From NCBI GenBank assembly GCA_964531675.1, contig CAZHFW010000008.1, positions 1 to 64,000 on the forward strand: a DNA stretch of 64,000 nucleotides, in the 5' to 3' direction. The position numbers and the translations under genes are program-made. A model generated the notes under the pieces. The model worked only from the letters and a program-made list of their open reading frames with translations. It was not told where the DNA came from and ran no database searches. The stretch comes from CAZHFW01 sp964531675. GTDB lineage: Bacteria; Planctomycetota; Phycisphaerae; Phycisphaerales; UBA1924. Below are positions 8,312-16,900 of this stretch, one piece after another. The number at the start of each line of letters is the position of its first letter. Positions within the stretch are counted from its first letter, which is position 1.

Positions 8312-8779
8312 ATGGCCCACCGACCCACCTGGGACGAGTACTTCCTCGCGCTGGCGGAGCAGATCAGCACCCGGTCTCCCGATCCGCACACCCGGCACGG
8401 CTGCGTGCTCGTGGACGCGGGCAAGCGCGTGCTGAGCACCGGCTACAACGGCCCGGTCTCGGGGCTTCCCAATGGGCTTGTGCCGCAGACCAGACCAGAG
8501 AAGTACGACTGGATCATCCACGCGGAAGACAACGCGGTCGCATTCGCCCGCTGCGACCTCCGCGGCGCGACGGCCTACATCACCGGAACCCCCTGCGCCC
8601 CCTGCTTCCGCAGGCTGCTGCAAGTCGGGGTAAGGCGAATCGTGCAAGGCACCCGAAACTCGGCATGCCTCAGCGATCGCGAGATCGAAGCCTGCCAGAC
8701 GATGGCGCGGGCGCTGGGGGTGGAGTGGCTGACGGTGGAAACGCCGAGCCAACCGCCGGCAGAGCCGGTTCCGGGTTAA
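8312..8779 (+). CDS. dCMP / cytidine deaminase family protein
   Basis: 155 residues, a zinc-dependent deaminase of the dCMP deaminase/ComEB type. His70-Ala-Glu72 (HAEDNAV) and Cys95-x-x-Cys98 (PCAPC) supply the zinc ligands and the proton shuttle. The N-terminus is the family-typical TWDEYFLALAEQISTRSPDPHTRHGCVLV, and the YNGP loop contacts the nucleotide. It would make dUMP for thymidylate synthesis. There is no Shine-Dalgarno sequence. The region upstream is shared with the divergent secreted protein gene. Confidence 0.9.
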   Translation: MAHRPTWDEYFLALAEQISTRSPDPHTRHGCVLVDAGKRVLSTGYNGPVSGLPNGLVPQTRPEKYDWIIHAEDNAVAFARCDLRGATAYITGTPCAPCFRRLLQVGVRRIVQGTRNSACLSDREIEACQTMARALGVEWLTVETPSQPPAEPVPG

Positions 8780-8789
8780 TCACTGAGGC

Positions 8790-8823
8790 AAAAAGCAAAC
8801 AGCCCTCGCGTTGGCAAGGGCTG
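8790..8823 (-). terminator. Rho-independent terminator after tRNA-Ser(GCU)
   Basis: On the minus strand a stem CAGCCCT / AGGGCTG (8817-8823 with 8800-8806) is followed by a T run at 8794-8790. It sits directly 3' of the tRNA-Ser gene. Confidence 0.7.
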
Positions 8824-8830
8824 CTTCAAG

Positions 8831-8921
8831 CGGAGAGGGGGGGATTCGAACCCCCGATACGGCTTTAGGGCCGTATATCGGTTTAGCAAACCGACGCCTT
8901 CAGCCTCTCGGCCACCTCTCC
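8831..8921 (-). tRNA. tRNA-Ser (anticodon GCU)
   Basis: 91 nt. The acceptor stem GGAGAGG pairs with CCTCTCC and the discriminator is G. The anticodon loop centres on GCT, between GGTTT and AAACC. The long variable arm (ATACGGCCCTAAAGCCGTAT, perfect stem) is diagnostic of tRNA-Ser, and the T arm reads GGGGGTTCGAATCCCCC. The 3' CCA is not encoded. It reads AGC/AGU codons. Confidence 0.96.
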
Positions 8922-9057
8922 GGCGTCGACTGGTTCAAGGCCAAGCTTAGCCGCTGGGAGCGGGGGAAACAAACCGGGCAGGTCCTGCGGCCGGGGTGGG
9001 ACTTTGGCTTGGCGGGACGATCGGACTCTCGATCCACGGCCGTTACTTTCGGCCTTG
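8922..9057. other. Intergenic stretch without recognised gene
   Basis: The tRNA-Ser promoter should lie here (TAAGCT on the minus strand at 8943-8948 is a weak -10 candidate). No reading frame with protein-like composition was seen. Together with 9096-9307, which holds only a CT-rich stretch near 9126-9170, this makes the gap between the tRNA and the next gene. Confidence 0.4.
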
Positions 9058-9095
9058 AAAAAAACCGGGACGCGCCCGTCGAGGACGCGTCCCGG
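9058..9095 (-). terminator. Rho-independent terminator of the coiled-coil protein gene
   Basis: A perfect 10-bp inverted repeat CCGGGACGCG / CGCGTCCCGG (9065-9074 and 9086-9095), followed on the minus strand by seven T (9064-9058). It lies about 210 nt past the stop of the gene at 9308-9607, so the mRNA has a long 3' untranslated region. Confidence 0.85.
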
Positions 9096-9307
9096 CTCTC
9101 TAATCCGGTCGAGGTCTAGACCGGGTCTCTCTGTCTCTCTTGATGTGCGTCTGTCTCTCTCTCTCCGTCGGGTCATGCCTGGGCATGGTCCCGACGGGCT
9201 GCACCGTGGTTGGGATCGGATCTGTCCGCGGTCGGACCGTCAAGGTTCGGACAGCCAAGACAAGGGGCATCAGACGCGGCGTGTTGTTCGTGCATCCTCC
9301 GGGCGGC

Positions 9308-9607
9308 TTAGTCGGCGCCGTGGGCGTCGTCGTCGTGCTCGGAGTTGCCCGGGGCCTGCTTCTCGACGAGCTTGCGGAGGTAGTCGTTCTCGCGGCGGGT
9401 GGCTTCGAGATCGAAGACGAGGTACTTGACGCTCAGGCGGAGGTAATCGAGGGACTCCTGGAGGTCGCCGATGGTCTTCTTCATCTTGTCGTGACGGGCA
9501 ACGGTCTCGCGGGCCAGCTTCTCGAGGTCGCCACGCTCGCCCTCGGGCATCTGATTGATCTGCGCGATGAGTTCACCCAGCTTGGCCTGGAAGTCCTGCT
9601 CGGTCAT
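9308..9607 (-). CDS. Small coiled-coil protein of unknown function
   Basis: 99 residues, cytoplasmic, almost entirely helical. Heptad-like stretches (KLGELIAQINQMPEGERGDLEKLARETVARHDKM, split by short turns) lead to the segment YLRLSVKYLVFDLEATRRENDYLRKLV. The tail is acidic (SEHDDDAHGAD). The ATG has GGAG about 9 nt upstream. Clean terminator and ribosome site show a real monocistronic gene. I do not recognise the family. The conserved-looking Leu/Tyr core suggests a dimeric adaptor, but no function can be assigned. Confidence 0.72.
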   Translation of the reverse strand: MTEQDFQAKLGELIAQINQMPEGERGDLEKLARETVARHDKMKKTIGDLQESLDYLRLSVKYLVFDLEATRRENDYLRKLVEKQAPGNSEHDDDAHGAD

Positions 9608-9856
9608 GGTCGTCTCTCCAGTTTGCGCCCGTTTGGGCGATTTGTCGCCGCACCGTGCCGCGATGCACGATGGCCTCGGCGGAGAGAAGAGAAACAGCGG
9701 GCGTGCCAGAGCCCTTGCGGGACCCCGGAGCGTCGTGCCGCGAGGCGTGGGTCCGCGAATAACCGCCGCGAAACATCGCCCGCGGCAGCCGAGCCTCGGA
9801 GGCCTGCGTTTTCGGTCCTGTGGAAGGGCAGCACGTGTGCCGGACGTTGCAAAAAC

Positions 9857-10465
9857 TCAACGCAGGGCGTCGACGCGTCGCAACGCGGCACGCGCCGCGG
9901 GGGGCGCCAGGGTCACGAGTTTGGCGACGGTCGCCTCCTCGGTGCGGCGCATTTCCCGGACCAGCTTCTTGAGGTGGTTGTCGAGGTTGACCTGATAGCG
10001 GGCAAAGAGCTTCTCGAGATCATGGCGGCTGAAGCGGGAGAGCGGGTCCTTGAGCCCGGACTGCATCACCGCCCAGTCGATCAGTGATCCCCCGGTGTCC
10101 GAGAAGCGGTACAGGCTCAGCGTGTTCTCCAGGCGCTTGGACGAGGAGATGAACGGGTCGGTCGCGGACTCGGGCACCTTGCACATCGCATCCTGCACCG
10201 CCTGGTTCTCGGCGGCCAGCGCGATGGGGTCGGTGGGCGCTTCGGGGGCGAGCTTGGGGAACCCGGCCTGATCGGCGGGCCTGAGGTCGGCGAACGCGGT
10301 CGAGAGGGTCTTGACGCCGCCGCGCTCGAAGCGCACCGTGACGCGCTGGCAGCGCTTTCCGTCCTGCTGCGTGTTCTCGGCGGAGGAGACCTGGCCGATG
10401 CCCCACTCGGGCTTGCCAGCGTGCACGAGGCGGTCGCCGAACTTCCACTCGATCATGATGTTCAC
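9857..10465 (-). CDS. DUF3553-type protein with N-terminal CarD/Tudor-like module
   Basis: 202 residues. Residues 4-60 (WKFGDRLVHAGKPEWGIGQV, then RVTVRFERGGVKTL) match the small beta-barrel seen in DUF3553 and in the CarD/UvrD-tail class. That module binds RNA polymerase or nucleic-acid-associated proteins in other families. The rest is helical and rich in Arg and Leu, with no motif recognised. The start may be GTG 10465 or ATG 10456, both just before the conserved module. A long structured leader appears to lie upstream (see 10466-10687). Confidence 0.7.
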   Translation of the reverse strand: MNIMIEWKFGDRLVHAGKPEWGIGQVSSAENTQQDGKRCQRVTVRFERGGVKTLSTAFADLRPADQAGFPKLAPEAPTDPIALAAENQAVQDAMCKVPESATDPFISSSKRLENTLSLYRFSDTGGSLIDWAVMQSGLKDPLSRFSRHDLEKLFARYQVNLDNHLKKLVREMRRTEEATVAKLVTLAPPAARAALRRVDALR

Positions 10466-10681
10466 TGCTGCCGTGTCCTACAGGGGTGCAAGTCCCCCAC
10501 CGCCGGGCATGGAAAGGGAGGTGCGCCGGCAGACCCCGTGGGCGATCATTTGGCAAGACCGAACCCGTCACGCGTCGGCGAGGCGGGCCAGGGCGAGGGC
10601 CCCGGGAGAGCTTCCCGGGCGGAACGAACCCCTGGATCTGCGGTTCTCGAGCAGGCCAGAACTTGGCCAGCCTGCTCCCAG
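10466..10681 (-). other. Candidate structured leader RNA of the DUF3553 gene
   Basis: About 215 nt without an open reading frame, dense in inverted repeats. GCAGGC / GCCTGC encloses a second stem GGCCA / TGGCC (10651-10677). CCCGGGA / TCCCGGG forms a hairpin near 10601-10619. GCCGG / CCGGC spans 10502-10530. GGGG / CCCC encloses TGCAAGT (10483-10497). It lies between a putative promoter (10682-10687) and the gene start. I do not recognise an RNA family: the conserved RNase P, SRP RNA, tmRNA and 6S motifs are not seen. Confidence 0.4.
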
Positions 10682-10687
10682 AGTCTA
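10682..10687 (-). promoter_or_regulatory. Putative -10 element upstream of the structured leader
   Basis: TAGACT on the minus strand, with a fair -35 (TGGACC) 18 nt upstream. Transcription from here would yield a leader of roughly 210 nt before the DUF3553 coding region. Confidence 0.4.
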
Positions 10688-10786
10688 GCAATAGGCCTCC
10701 CCCGGGGTCCATTGGTTGGCTCTTTGGCTCTCCGGGGCAGGGGCTGGTTTCCGGGGGGTGTTTGGGACTCTCCGGACCGGCGCGCC

Positions 10787-10792
10787 TAGGAT
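10787..10792 (+). promoter_or_regulatory. Putative -10 element of rpoZ-coaC
   Basis: TAGGAT, 48 nt before the rpoZ ATG. TTGGGA about 19 nt upstream could serve as -35. The leader has AGGGAA ahead of the ATG. Confidence 0.4.
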
Positions 10793-10840
10793 TGCGGCCC
10801 TTGGGAAGACCCCAACGGGCACACAGGGAATCCAGCATCC

Positions 10841-11077
10841 ATGATCGAAGCCCTCAAGAGCGACGAGATCGTTGAGAAGTGCGGCGGGCGGTTCAAGCTC
10901 TGCAGCCTGATCCAGGTCCGCCTGCGCCAGCTGATGGACGGCGCCCGCCCCCTCGTGGAGCGTGACGGCCGATCGGACCTCGAGATCGTCGTCCAGGAAA
11001 TCCTGGAAGAGAAGATCACCCTCGAGTTCCCCGCCGACAAGGCTGAGGACCTCGGGTACACGCCCGCGATCCCGTAA
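10841..11077 (+). CDS. rpoZ: RNA polymerase omega subunit
   Basis: 78 residues. The central pattern GGRFKLCSLIQVRLRQLMDGARPLV matches the omega/RPB6 helix that clamps the beta' C-terminus (compare NRF.L..VA..RARQL). Then comes DLEIVVQEILEEKITLE, matching the family's conserved acidic C-terminal part. It is 27 nt upstream of a coaC gene, reproducing the common bacterial rpoZ-coaBC neighbourhood, which strengthens the call for this divergent sequence. Confidence 0.85.
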   Translation: MIEALKSDEIVEKCGGRFKLCSLIQVRLRQLMDGARPLVERDGRSDLEIVVQEILEEKITLEFPADKAEDLGYTPAIP

Positions 11078-11104
11078 CCCGGGGCTCGCGGCGGGAGCGT
11101 TCTG

Positions 11105-11683
11105 ATGCACGTGCCTCCACTGGACGCGGTTCGCGGCAAGCGGATCCTCGTGGGCGTCACGGGCGGGATCGCCTCCTACAAGACCGCAATGGTTGTGAGC
11201 AAGCTCGCGCAGGCGGGCGCGGAAGTCACGGTCGCCATGACCGAGGCCGCGACGCGCTTTGTCACGCCGCTCACATTCCAGGCGCTCTCGGCCCGGCCTG
11301 TGTACACCAGCTCGTGGGAGCACATCGAGTCGAAGGACCCCCAGCACATCGCGCTGGCGGACCACACCGATCTGGCGGTGGTCGCGCCGTGCACCATGAA
11401 CACGCTGGCGAAGCTCGCCTCGGGCTTCACGGACGACGTGGTCACGCTGATCCTGAGCGCGGTCGACCGTCGCAAGACGCCGGTGCTGCTCTGCCCTTCG
11501 ATGAACAACGTCATGTGGGCCCAGCCAAGCACGCAGCGGAACGTGGCCCAGCTGGTTTCGGACGGGTTTGGACTCGTGGGCCCCGATGACGGCTGGCAAG
11601 CCTGCCGGCATGTCGGGACCGGGCGGATGTCCGAGCCCGAGGTGATCCTGGCGGCGATCAATCAGAAGCTCGCGGGCCGATAG
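11105..11683 (+). CDS. coaC: Phosphopantothenoylcysteine decarboxylase (CoaC domain only)
   Basis: 192 residues, an HFCD-family flavoprotein. GVTGGIASYK is the FMN loop, with HIALADHTDLAVVAPCTMNTLAK (phosphate/FMN site), CPSMNNVMW (the PxMNxxMW motif) and ACRHVGTGRMSE (the Cys-containing substrate flap ACGxxGxGRM). It decarboxylates phosphopantothenoylcysteine in CoA synthesis. The usual bacterial enzyme is a CoaBC fusion of about 400 residues; here the protein stops after CoaC and no CoaB follows, so the synthetase must be encoded elsewhere. Confidence 0.9.
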   Translation: MHVPPLDAVRGKRILVGVTGGIASYKTAMVVSKLAQAGAEVTVAMTEAATRFVTPLTFQALSARPVYTSSWEHIESKDPQHIALADHTDLAVVAPCTMNTLAKLASGFTDDVVTLILSAVDRRKTPVLLCPSMNNVMWAQPSTQRNVAQLVSDGFGLVGPDDGWQACRHVGTGRMSEPEVILAAINQKLAGR

Positions 11684-11808
11684 CCGGGCCCGCGTCGTGG
11701 GGCCCGGAGCGGCGGAATTCGCAGCGCCGGGGCCTTGGTTTGGAGGAAAGCCGGCCGGATGCCGATTAGACTTGCTCGCCGACCCCGGGAAGGCCCGGCG
11801 GTGGATCT

Positions 11809-11897
11809 GGAGAGGTGCCAGAGTGGTTGAACGGACTGGTTTCGAAAACCAGCAGAGGGCGTAAGCCTTCTCGGGAGTTCGAATCTCCCCCTCTCCG
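11809..11897 (+). tRNA. tRNA-Ser (anticodon CGA)
   Basis: 89 nt. The acceptor stem GGAGAGG / CCTCTCC is identical to that of tRNA-Ser(GCU) at 8831-8921. The anticodon CGA lies in CTGGTTTCGAAAACCAG. The long variable arm (AGAGGGCGTAAGCCTTCT) and T arm (GGGAGTTCGAATCTCCC) fit serine. Discriminator G, no encoded CCA. It reads UCG codons. Confidence 0.95.
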
Positions 11898-11907
11898 CTT
11901 CAGAACG

Positions 11908-11959
11908 CCCGGCCCCGCGAGTCCCGCAAAAACGGGATTGGCGGGGCCGGGTTGTTTTT
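11908..11959 (+). terminator. Rho-independent terminator after tRNA-Ser(CGA)
   Basis: The outer stem CCCGGCCCCGC / GCGGGGCCGGG encloses an inner hairpin TCCCG / CGGGA, and is followed by TTGTTTTT. It starts 11 nt after the tRNA 3' end. Confidence 0.88.
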
Positions 11960-12018
11960 GGTCACGCCCGCGTGCGAGCTCCTGCCTCGCGTGCTGGTCC
12001 GGCTTTCGGAGTCCGGCT

Positions 12019-13323
12019 TTATTGAGCGTGCGTGGAGCGCAGCGCGATGAGCGTCTGGTCGTCGGCTGCGGGCTGGCCCTGGCTGAACTCGTGCAGGTTG
12101 GCACGGATCCGGCGGATGCACTCGGCGGGGTCGGCGGCGCGGGCCGCGATCAGGAGCTTGTCGAGCCGATCGGTGCCGAAGAGTTCGCGCCTTCCGTTCG
12201 AGTTGGCGGGCGCCGCGGTCTCGGTGATGCCGTCGGTGTAGACGACCAGCAGATCGCCCGGCTCAAGCGAGACGATCGCTTCCGGATGGGCCTGCTCCGC
12301 GAAGATGCCGAGCGGGAGGGCGTTGACCGAGTCGAGCGAGATCGCGTGGTCTCCGCGGATGAGGCGGGGTGGGTTGTGTCCTGCGGAGGCGTAGGTCAGC
12401 GTCCGCGCGTTGGGATCAAGGACCGCGTAGAACGCGGTGACGAAGGTGCCGTCTTGCGTGTACGACGTCACCAGTTGGGCGTTGAGGAACGCCAGGAGCT
12501 GAGTCGGGGAAGCGTGCAGGTGTGGCGACGTGTGCGCCAGGGCCCGCATGATGGCCATGACGACCGCTGCGGGCGTGCCGTGCCCCGAGACGTCCGCGAT
12601 GAGGATGCCCCACCGACCGTCGGAGAGCGGGAAGAAGTCGTAGTAATCGCCCCCGGCCTGGGAGCTGGTCGCGTAAAACGCGTCCAGGGAGAAGTTGGTG
12701 ATCTGCGGCAAGGTCCTCGGGAGGAGCGAGCGCTGGATCTCCCCCACCACCTTGAGCTCGCGGTCCAGCGCGGCCAGGGCGGCGGCGAGCTGGTTCTTCA
12801 GGACGAGATTCTGCGTGCCGCGACCGAAGAGCGAAGTGTGCCAGTGCATCTGGGGGATGACGGCATGATCGATCTGAAAGCCCTTGGGGAAGAGCTGGAA
12901 GTTGAAGTTCAGCGCCTCTCCGCCGTCGTACGAGGGGAGTCCGATGAGCGACTGAAAGCCCTCGAGGTAGAAGTGTGCCGGGTCGTCGGGCGTGAGGACC
13001 GCGGGGAGGTCTTCCACCACGACGGGGCGGCCTTCGTAAAGCAGTCGGCCCAGGAGCCCGCCGGTCATTCTCGGGAGGCGGTCGCGCTGCGTCCAGGGAT
13101 TGAAGTGCTCCGTGAAGCGGGACGAACGCGTGATGAGATAGTGAGGCGGCGCGACGTTGCGGCGCGAGACCGCCACATAGTCGGTAATCGCCGAGGGAAG
13201 CAGCTCGTGCACGCCCTCCCAGTAGAGATCGACAATCTCCTCAGGATCGGACACGGCCGAGATCGCCCGCATGGTGCGGTCGATCATGTCGAGCTCTTCC
13301 TGCCAGGGACGCTTGGGGCGCAT
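12019..13323 (-). CDS. GAF-linked PP2C-type serine phosphatase (RsbU/SpoIIE family)
   Basis: 434 residues. The N-terminal half (about 10-190) looks like a GAF-type sensory domain. The C-terminal half is a SpoIIE phosphatase: GGDYYDFFPLSDGRWGILIADVSGHGTPAAVVMA holds metal-binding Asp residues, with SAGHNPP and LLVVYTDGITE further on. In partner switching such phosphatases dephosphorylate STAS antagonists; the STAS/RsbW pair near 3.3-4.2 kb is a possible target. The start is ATG 13323, because a -10 hexamer sits 6 nt before it and the longer frame runs into the neighbouring terminator. Confidence 0.9.
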   Translation of the reverse strand: MRPKRPWQEELDMIDRTMRAISAVSDPEEIVDLYWEGVHELLPSAITDYVAVSRRNVAPPHYLITRSSRFTEHFNPWTQRDRLPRMTGGLLGRLLYEGRPVVVEDLPAVLTPDDPAHFYLEGFQSLIGLPSYDGGEALNFNFQLFPKGFQIDHAVIPQMHWHTSLFGRGTQNLVLKNQLAAALAALDRELKVVGEIQRSLLPRTLPQITNFSLDAFYATSSQAGGDYYDFFPLSDGRWGILIADVSGHGTPAAVVMAIMRALAHTSPHLHASPTQLLAFLNAQLVTSYTQDGTFVTAFYAVLDPNARTLTYASAGHNPPRLIRGDHAISLDSVNALPLGIFAEQAHPEAIVSLEPGDLLVVYTDGITETAAPANSNGRRELFGTDRLDKLLIAARAADPAECIRRIRANLHEFSQGQPAADDQTLIALRSTHAQ

Positions 13324-13329
13324 GGAAAG

Positions 13330-13335
13330 AGCGTA
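13330..13335 (-). promoter_or_regulatory. Putative leaderless -10 element of the SpoIIE-type phosphatase
   Basis: TACGCT on the minus strand followed by exactly 6 nt and ATG 13323. No Shine-Dalgarno sequence. Confidence 0.45.
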
Positions 13336-13363
13336 TGGGGCGTCGCGCCGACGCGAGCGCATG

Positions 13364-13389
13364 AAAAAGGGAGCGATGTTCGCTCCCTT
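13364..13389 (-). terminator. Rho-independent terminator of the lipoprotein gene
   Basis: AAGGGAGCG / CGCTCCCTT (13381-13389 with 13367-13375) around a 5-nt loop, followed by a T run on the minus strand (13368-13364). It lies 27 nt after the stop of the lipoprotein gene. Confidence 0.88.
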
Positions 13390-13415
13390 GCACACTTCCG
13401 GACCAAAGAGGGTGG

Positions 13416-13757
13416 TTACTTCTTCACGCGATCGAGCGTGATGGCATGGCCCGTCTTGGGATCGGTCACGACCAGTTCCTTGTCGGTGACCTTGTAGGTG
13501 TAGTTGCGTTCGGTCTTGTCGGCGTTGAGCGTGAGCTTGTCGCCCGAGGCGCTCCAGGTGCCGCTCTGCACGCGGGTGGTGCCCGAGTAGCGGGACTCGG
13601 CGGTGAACGTCTTATCGCCGACGAAGGAGACCGAGCCGAACGTGAAGGGCGACTTGTTGTCGCCGCGGCCGTTCCACGTGCCGACGACGGAGTTCGAAGA
13701 GCAACCCGCGAGGGCGAGGACCGTGAGAGAAAGTGCGGCCAGATACTGACGCTTCAT
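13416..13757 (-). CDS. Small lipoprotein, lipocalin-like beta fold predicted
   Basis: 113 residues. Signal peptide with lipobox LALAGC (Cys19). The mature part is rich in beta strands with the spacing VVGTWNG, FVGDKTFTAESRYSG, SGTWSASGDKLTL, a pattern seen in small lipocalin-like or META-like secreted domains. The ATG at 13757 has GGAGG about 11 nt upstream. It is monocistronic, with its own -10 and terminator. Specific ligand or partner unknown. Confidence 0.8.
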   Translation of the reverse strand: MKRQYLAALSLTVLALAGCSSNSVVGTWNGRGDNKSPFTFGSVSFVGDKTFTAESRYSGTTRVQSGTWSASGDKLTLNADKTERNYTYKVTDKELVVTDPKTGHAITLDRVKK

Positions 13758-13787
13758 GATGGAAAACCTCCTGAACGAGTGTGCTGG

Positions 13788-13793
13788 AGTATA
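13788..13793 (-). promoter_or_regulatory. Putative -10 element of the lipoprotein gene at 13416-13757
   Basis: TATACT on the minus strand, 30 nt before the ATG, ahead of the GGAGG ribosome site. Confidence 0.45.
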
Positions 13794-13909
13794 GCGGATA
13801 TGCGACTCCGGAAAAGGGCGGTGCTGGTCGGTCGCGCCTGGCCGGGGCGCGTGCGCCGTTCGAATGACCGGGTCCCGTGAGGCGGGGCGGGGTTGATCGC
13901 AAAGGCCGG

Positions 13910-13915
13910 TATATT
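13910..13915 (+). promoter_or_regulatory. Putative leaderless -10 element of the PSD1 gene
   Basis: TATATT, then 6 nt (GGGGAC), then ATG 13922. There is no Shine-Dalgarno sequence. The longer frame from 13877 would start upstream of this promoter, which supports the chosen start. Confidence 0.45.
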
Positions 13916-13921
13916 GGGGAC

Positions 13922-16900
13922 ATGGGCGCACGTGGAGTTGAGGGAACCAGCTTGTCGGGAGGCCGTGTGTGGGGCGGCCTTTGGGCGGTTGTGGGCTGCG
14001 CGGGGATGCTCGCGGCGGGGCTGGCGGGCCGGGAAGTGCCGCTCTCTGAGCGGTCCCTGATGCCTGCCCGCGAGACCGGGAAGGTGCGCTATGACCGGGA
14101 TGTTCGGCCTCTGCTCTCGGATCGATGCTTCAAGTGCCACGGCCCCGATGCGGCGGCCCGCAAGGGCGATCTGAGGCTCGACCGGTTCGAGGACGCGACG
14201 GACGCGTCGCGGGATGTTCGCGCGATCGTTCCCGGGGATCCGGGCGCGAGCGAGCTCTGGGTGCGGATCGCCTCCGATGATCCCGAGGAGCAGATGCCGC
14301 CGCCGAAGAGCGGGAAGCACGCGCTCAGTGCGGAAGAACGCCAGCTTTTGTGGAAGTGGATCGAGCAGGGCGCGGTGTACGAGCGTCACTGGTCGTTTAT
14401 GCCGCCGGAGAAGCCCGTTGTTCCGGAAGTGCGCGATCAGGCGTGGAGCCGGAACGACGTGGACCGGTTCGTGCTTTCCAGGCTGGAGGCCGCGGGGATC
14501 GCACCGTCCAGCGAGGCGACGCCGGAGATTCTGGCGCGGCGTGTATTCATGGATGTGACAGGTCTGCCTCCGACGCCTTCGGAGCTCGACGAGTACCTGA
14601 CCGACGCGCGTCCCGACCGATACGAGCGGCTCGTTGATCGCCTCATGAACGAGGAGCCGTACGTCACACGTATGGCCGAGCGTCTGGCGACGCCTTGGAT
14701 GGATGCCGCCCGCTACGCGGACACCTGCGGCATCCACACCGACAACGGCCGTCAGATGTGGGCCTGGCGCGACTGGGTGCTCAAGGCCTTCAAGCAGAAC
14801 ATGCCCTTTGATCAGTTCGCGGTCGAGCAGCTCGCGGGGGATCTGCTGCCGGGTTCGACGCAAGATCAGAAGATCGCCAGCGGGTTCAATCGCAACCACG
14901 TCACGACTGACGAGGGCGGCGCCATTCCCGAGGAGTATCTGGTCGAGTACGCGGTGGATCGTGCGGCCACGACTTCCTCGGTGTTCCTCGGGCTCACGAT
15001 GGGCTGCGCCCGTTGCCATGACCACAAGTACGACCCGATCACCCAGGAGGACTTCTACCGCTTCCTGGCGTTCTTCAACTCGGTGGACGAGCCCGGGCTT
15101 TACACGCAGACGCCCGACTCCAACCGTGCGTACGAGCCCTTCATGGAAGTGCTCAGCGATGAGCAGCGGGCGACGCTCGCGGCATTGGAACGCTCCCGGA
15201 ACGCGGTGAAGCAGGAGATGGAAGGCGCGGCGCCGGAAGAGGATGCGGCGTTCGCGGCGTACCAGGCTGGAATCGCGGGGAAGGTCGGAGCGGTCTGGTC
15301 CCCCACGTTCGTGGAGAGCGTGCACTCCGAGGGCGGCGCGACGATGAACGTGCTCGAGGATGGCTCGGTGTTGGCCTCCGGCGCGAATCCCGCGAGCGAA
15401 GTTCAGGAGTTTGTGCTGCGGTCGGAAAACGCGGGACCCGCAGGCATGCTGCTGGTGGAAGCTCTCGCCGATCCATCCCTGCCGCGTGGTCGCGTGGGGC
15501 GGGCGGCCAACGGGAACGCGGTGCTGACCGGCGTGGAAGTAGAGTCGTTCGAGCCTGGCAAGCCTGAGATCACGCCTCATCACGCGTCGTGGATGTGGGC
15601 GGATCGCTCCCAGAAGGACGGCGACTACCGGTTCACGAACCTGCTCACGCCTCGAAAGGGTCTGGATCGGGGCTGGGCGGTGGATGGGCATCGCGCCGGA
15701 GGCGATCGTCGGCTCATGGTGCTGTTCGACCAGCCGATCGCGGCAGGCCGGCAGGTGAAGGTCAGGCTCCGCTACGAGAGCGTGCATGCGCAGCATGTGT
15801 TCGGGCGGCTCAGACTCACGCTGGGATCGATCCGCGACGTCTCGGCGCTCCCCATGGAGATGAGCAACTTCTGGCTCGTCGGTCCATTCCCGAGCGGCGG
15901 CGAGAGCCCCTACAAGGTCGAGATCGGCCCCGAGCACGAGACCTTGATCGACTTCGCCAAGAACTTCGGCGCGGGCAATCAGTTCTGGCGCTTCGACGCG
16001 AATCTCAAGGATGGGGCTCTGGTGCCTCTGGCCGACGGGAACAACGTCACCTTCGTGGGCAGGATCTTCACGACGCCCACGCCCCGCGAGATCGAGGTGT
16101 CGCTCAGCAGCGACGATGGCTTTGTGCTGTACGTGAATGGCCAGGAAGCGGCGCGACGGGAGATCGAGCGCGGGCTGATGCCCGATCAGGATCGGGCGAC
16201 CCTCAAGCTCAAGGCCGGCGTCAACGTCGTCGTGCTCAAGATCATCAATACGGGTGGAGGCTCGGGCTACTTCTTCCGGGTGATCGGGTCGGAGGAAGAG
16301 CCTTTCCGGCACGAGCTGGCGGCGAGCCTGCTGCCTGAGCGGGCACGAGCGGGCGAGTTTGCGGACAGCGTGAAGCGGGCCTGGCGGGTGCTGCACTCGC
16401 CCGGGTATCGGGATCGGGCCGCCCGGGTGACGGACCTCGAGAAGCAGATCGCGGGGATTCACGCGGGCGCTCCGAAGACCATGGTGATGAAGGAGCTTGA
16501 CGCGCCCCGTGAGACGTTCGTGCTGACGCGCGGACAGTACGACAAGCCCGACAAGACCCGAAAGGTCGAACGGGGAGTGCCGCGGGAGATCGGTTCGCTT
16601 GCGGAAGGATCGCCCCGGGACAGGCTTGGGCTGGCGCAGTGGATGATGTCGGAGTCCAATCCCCTGACCTCACGCGTGATCGTGAACCGGATGTGGGAGA
16701 TGATGTTCGGCGCCGGGCTCGTGCGCACCAGCGAGGACTTCGGGCTCCAAGGCGAGTGGCCCACGAATCCGGAACTCCTGGACTGGCTGGCGAGCGAGTT
16801 CCGTGCGAGCGGCTGGAACATGAGGCATGTGCTCAAGCTCATGCTCACGAGCTCGACCTATCGCCAGTCGTCGGCGCCCCGCCCCGAGCTTCGCGAGCGG

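Noticed and set aside
10466..10840. RNase P RNA, SRP RNA or tmRNA gene
   Set aside because: The region is structured, but none of the conserved core sequences of those RNAs could be found on either strand.
13324..13395. Longer start of the SpoIIE-type phosphatase (TTG 13395 or ATG 13362)
   Set aside because: That segment is the terminator of the neighbouring lipoprotein gene and then the -10 element, so it is not coding.
13754..16462. A 902-residue minus-strand frame across the PSD1 gene
   Set aside because: Arg/His/Pro-rich shadow of the PSD1 gene; no start signal or domain.
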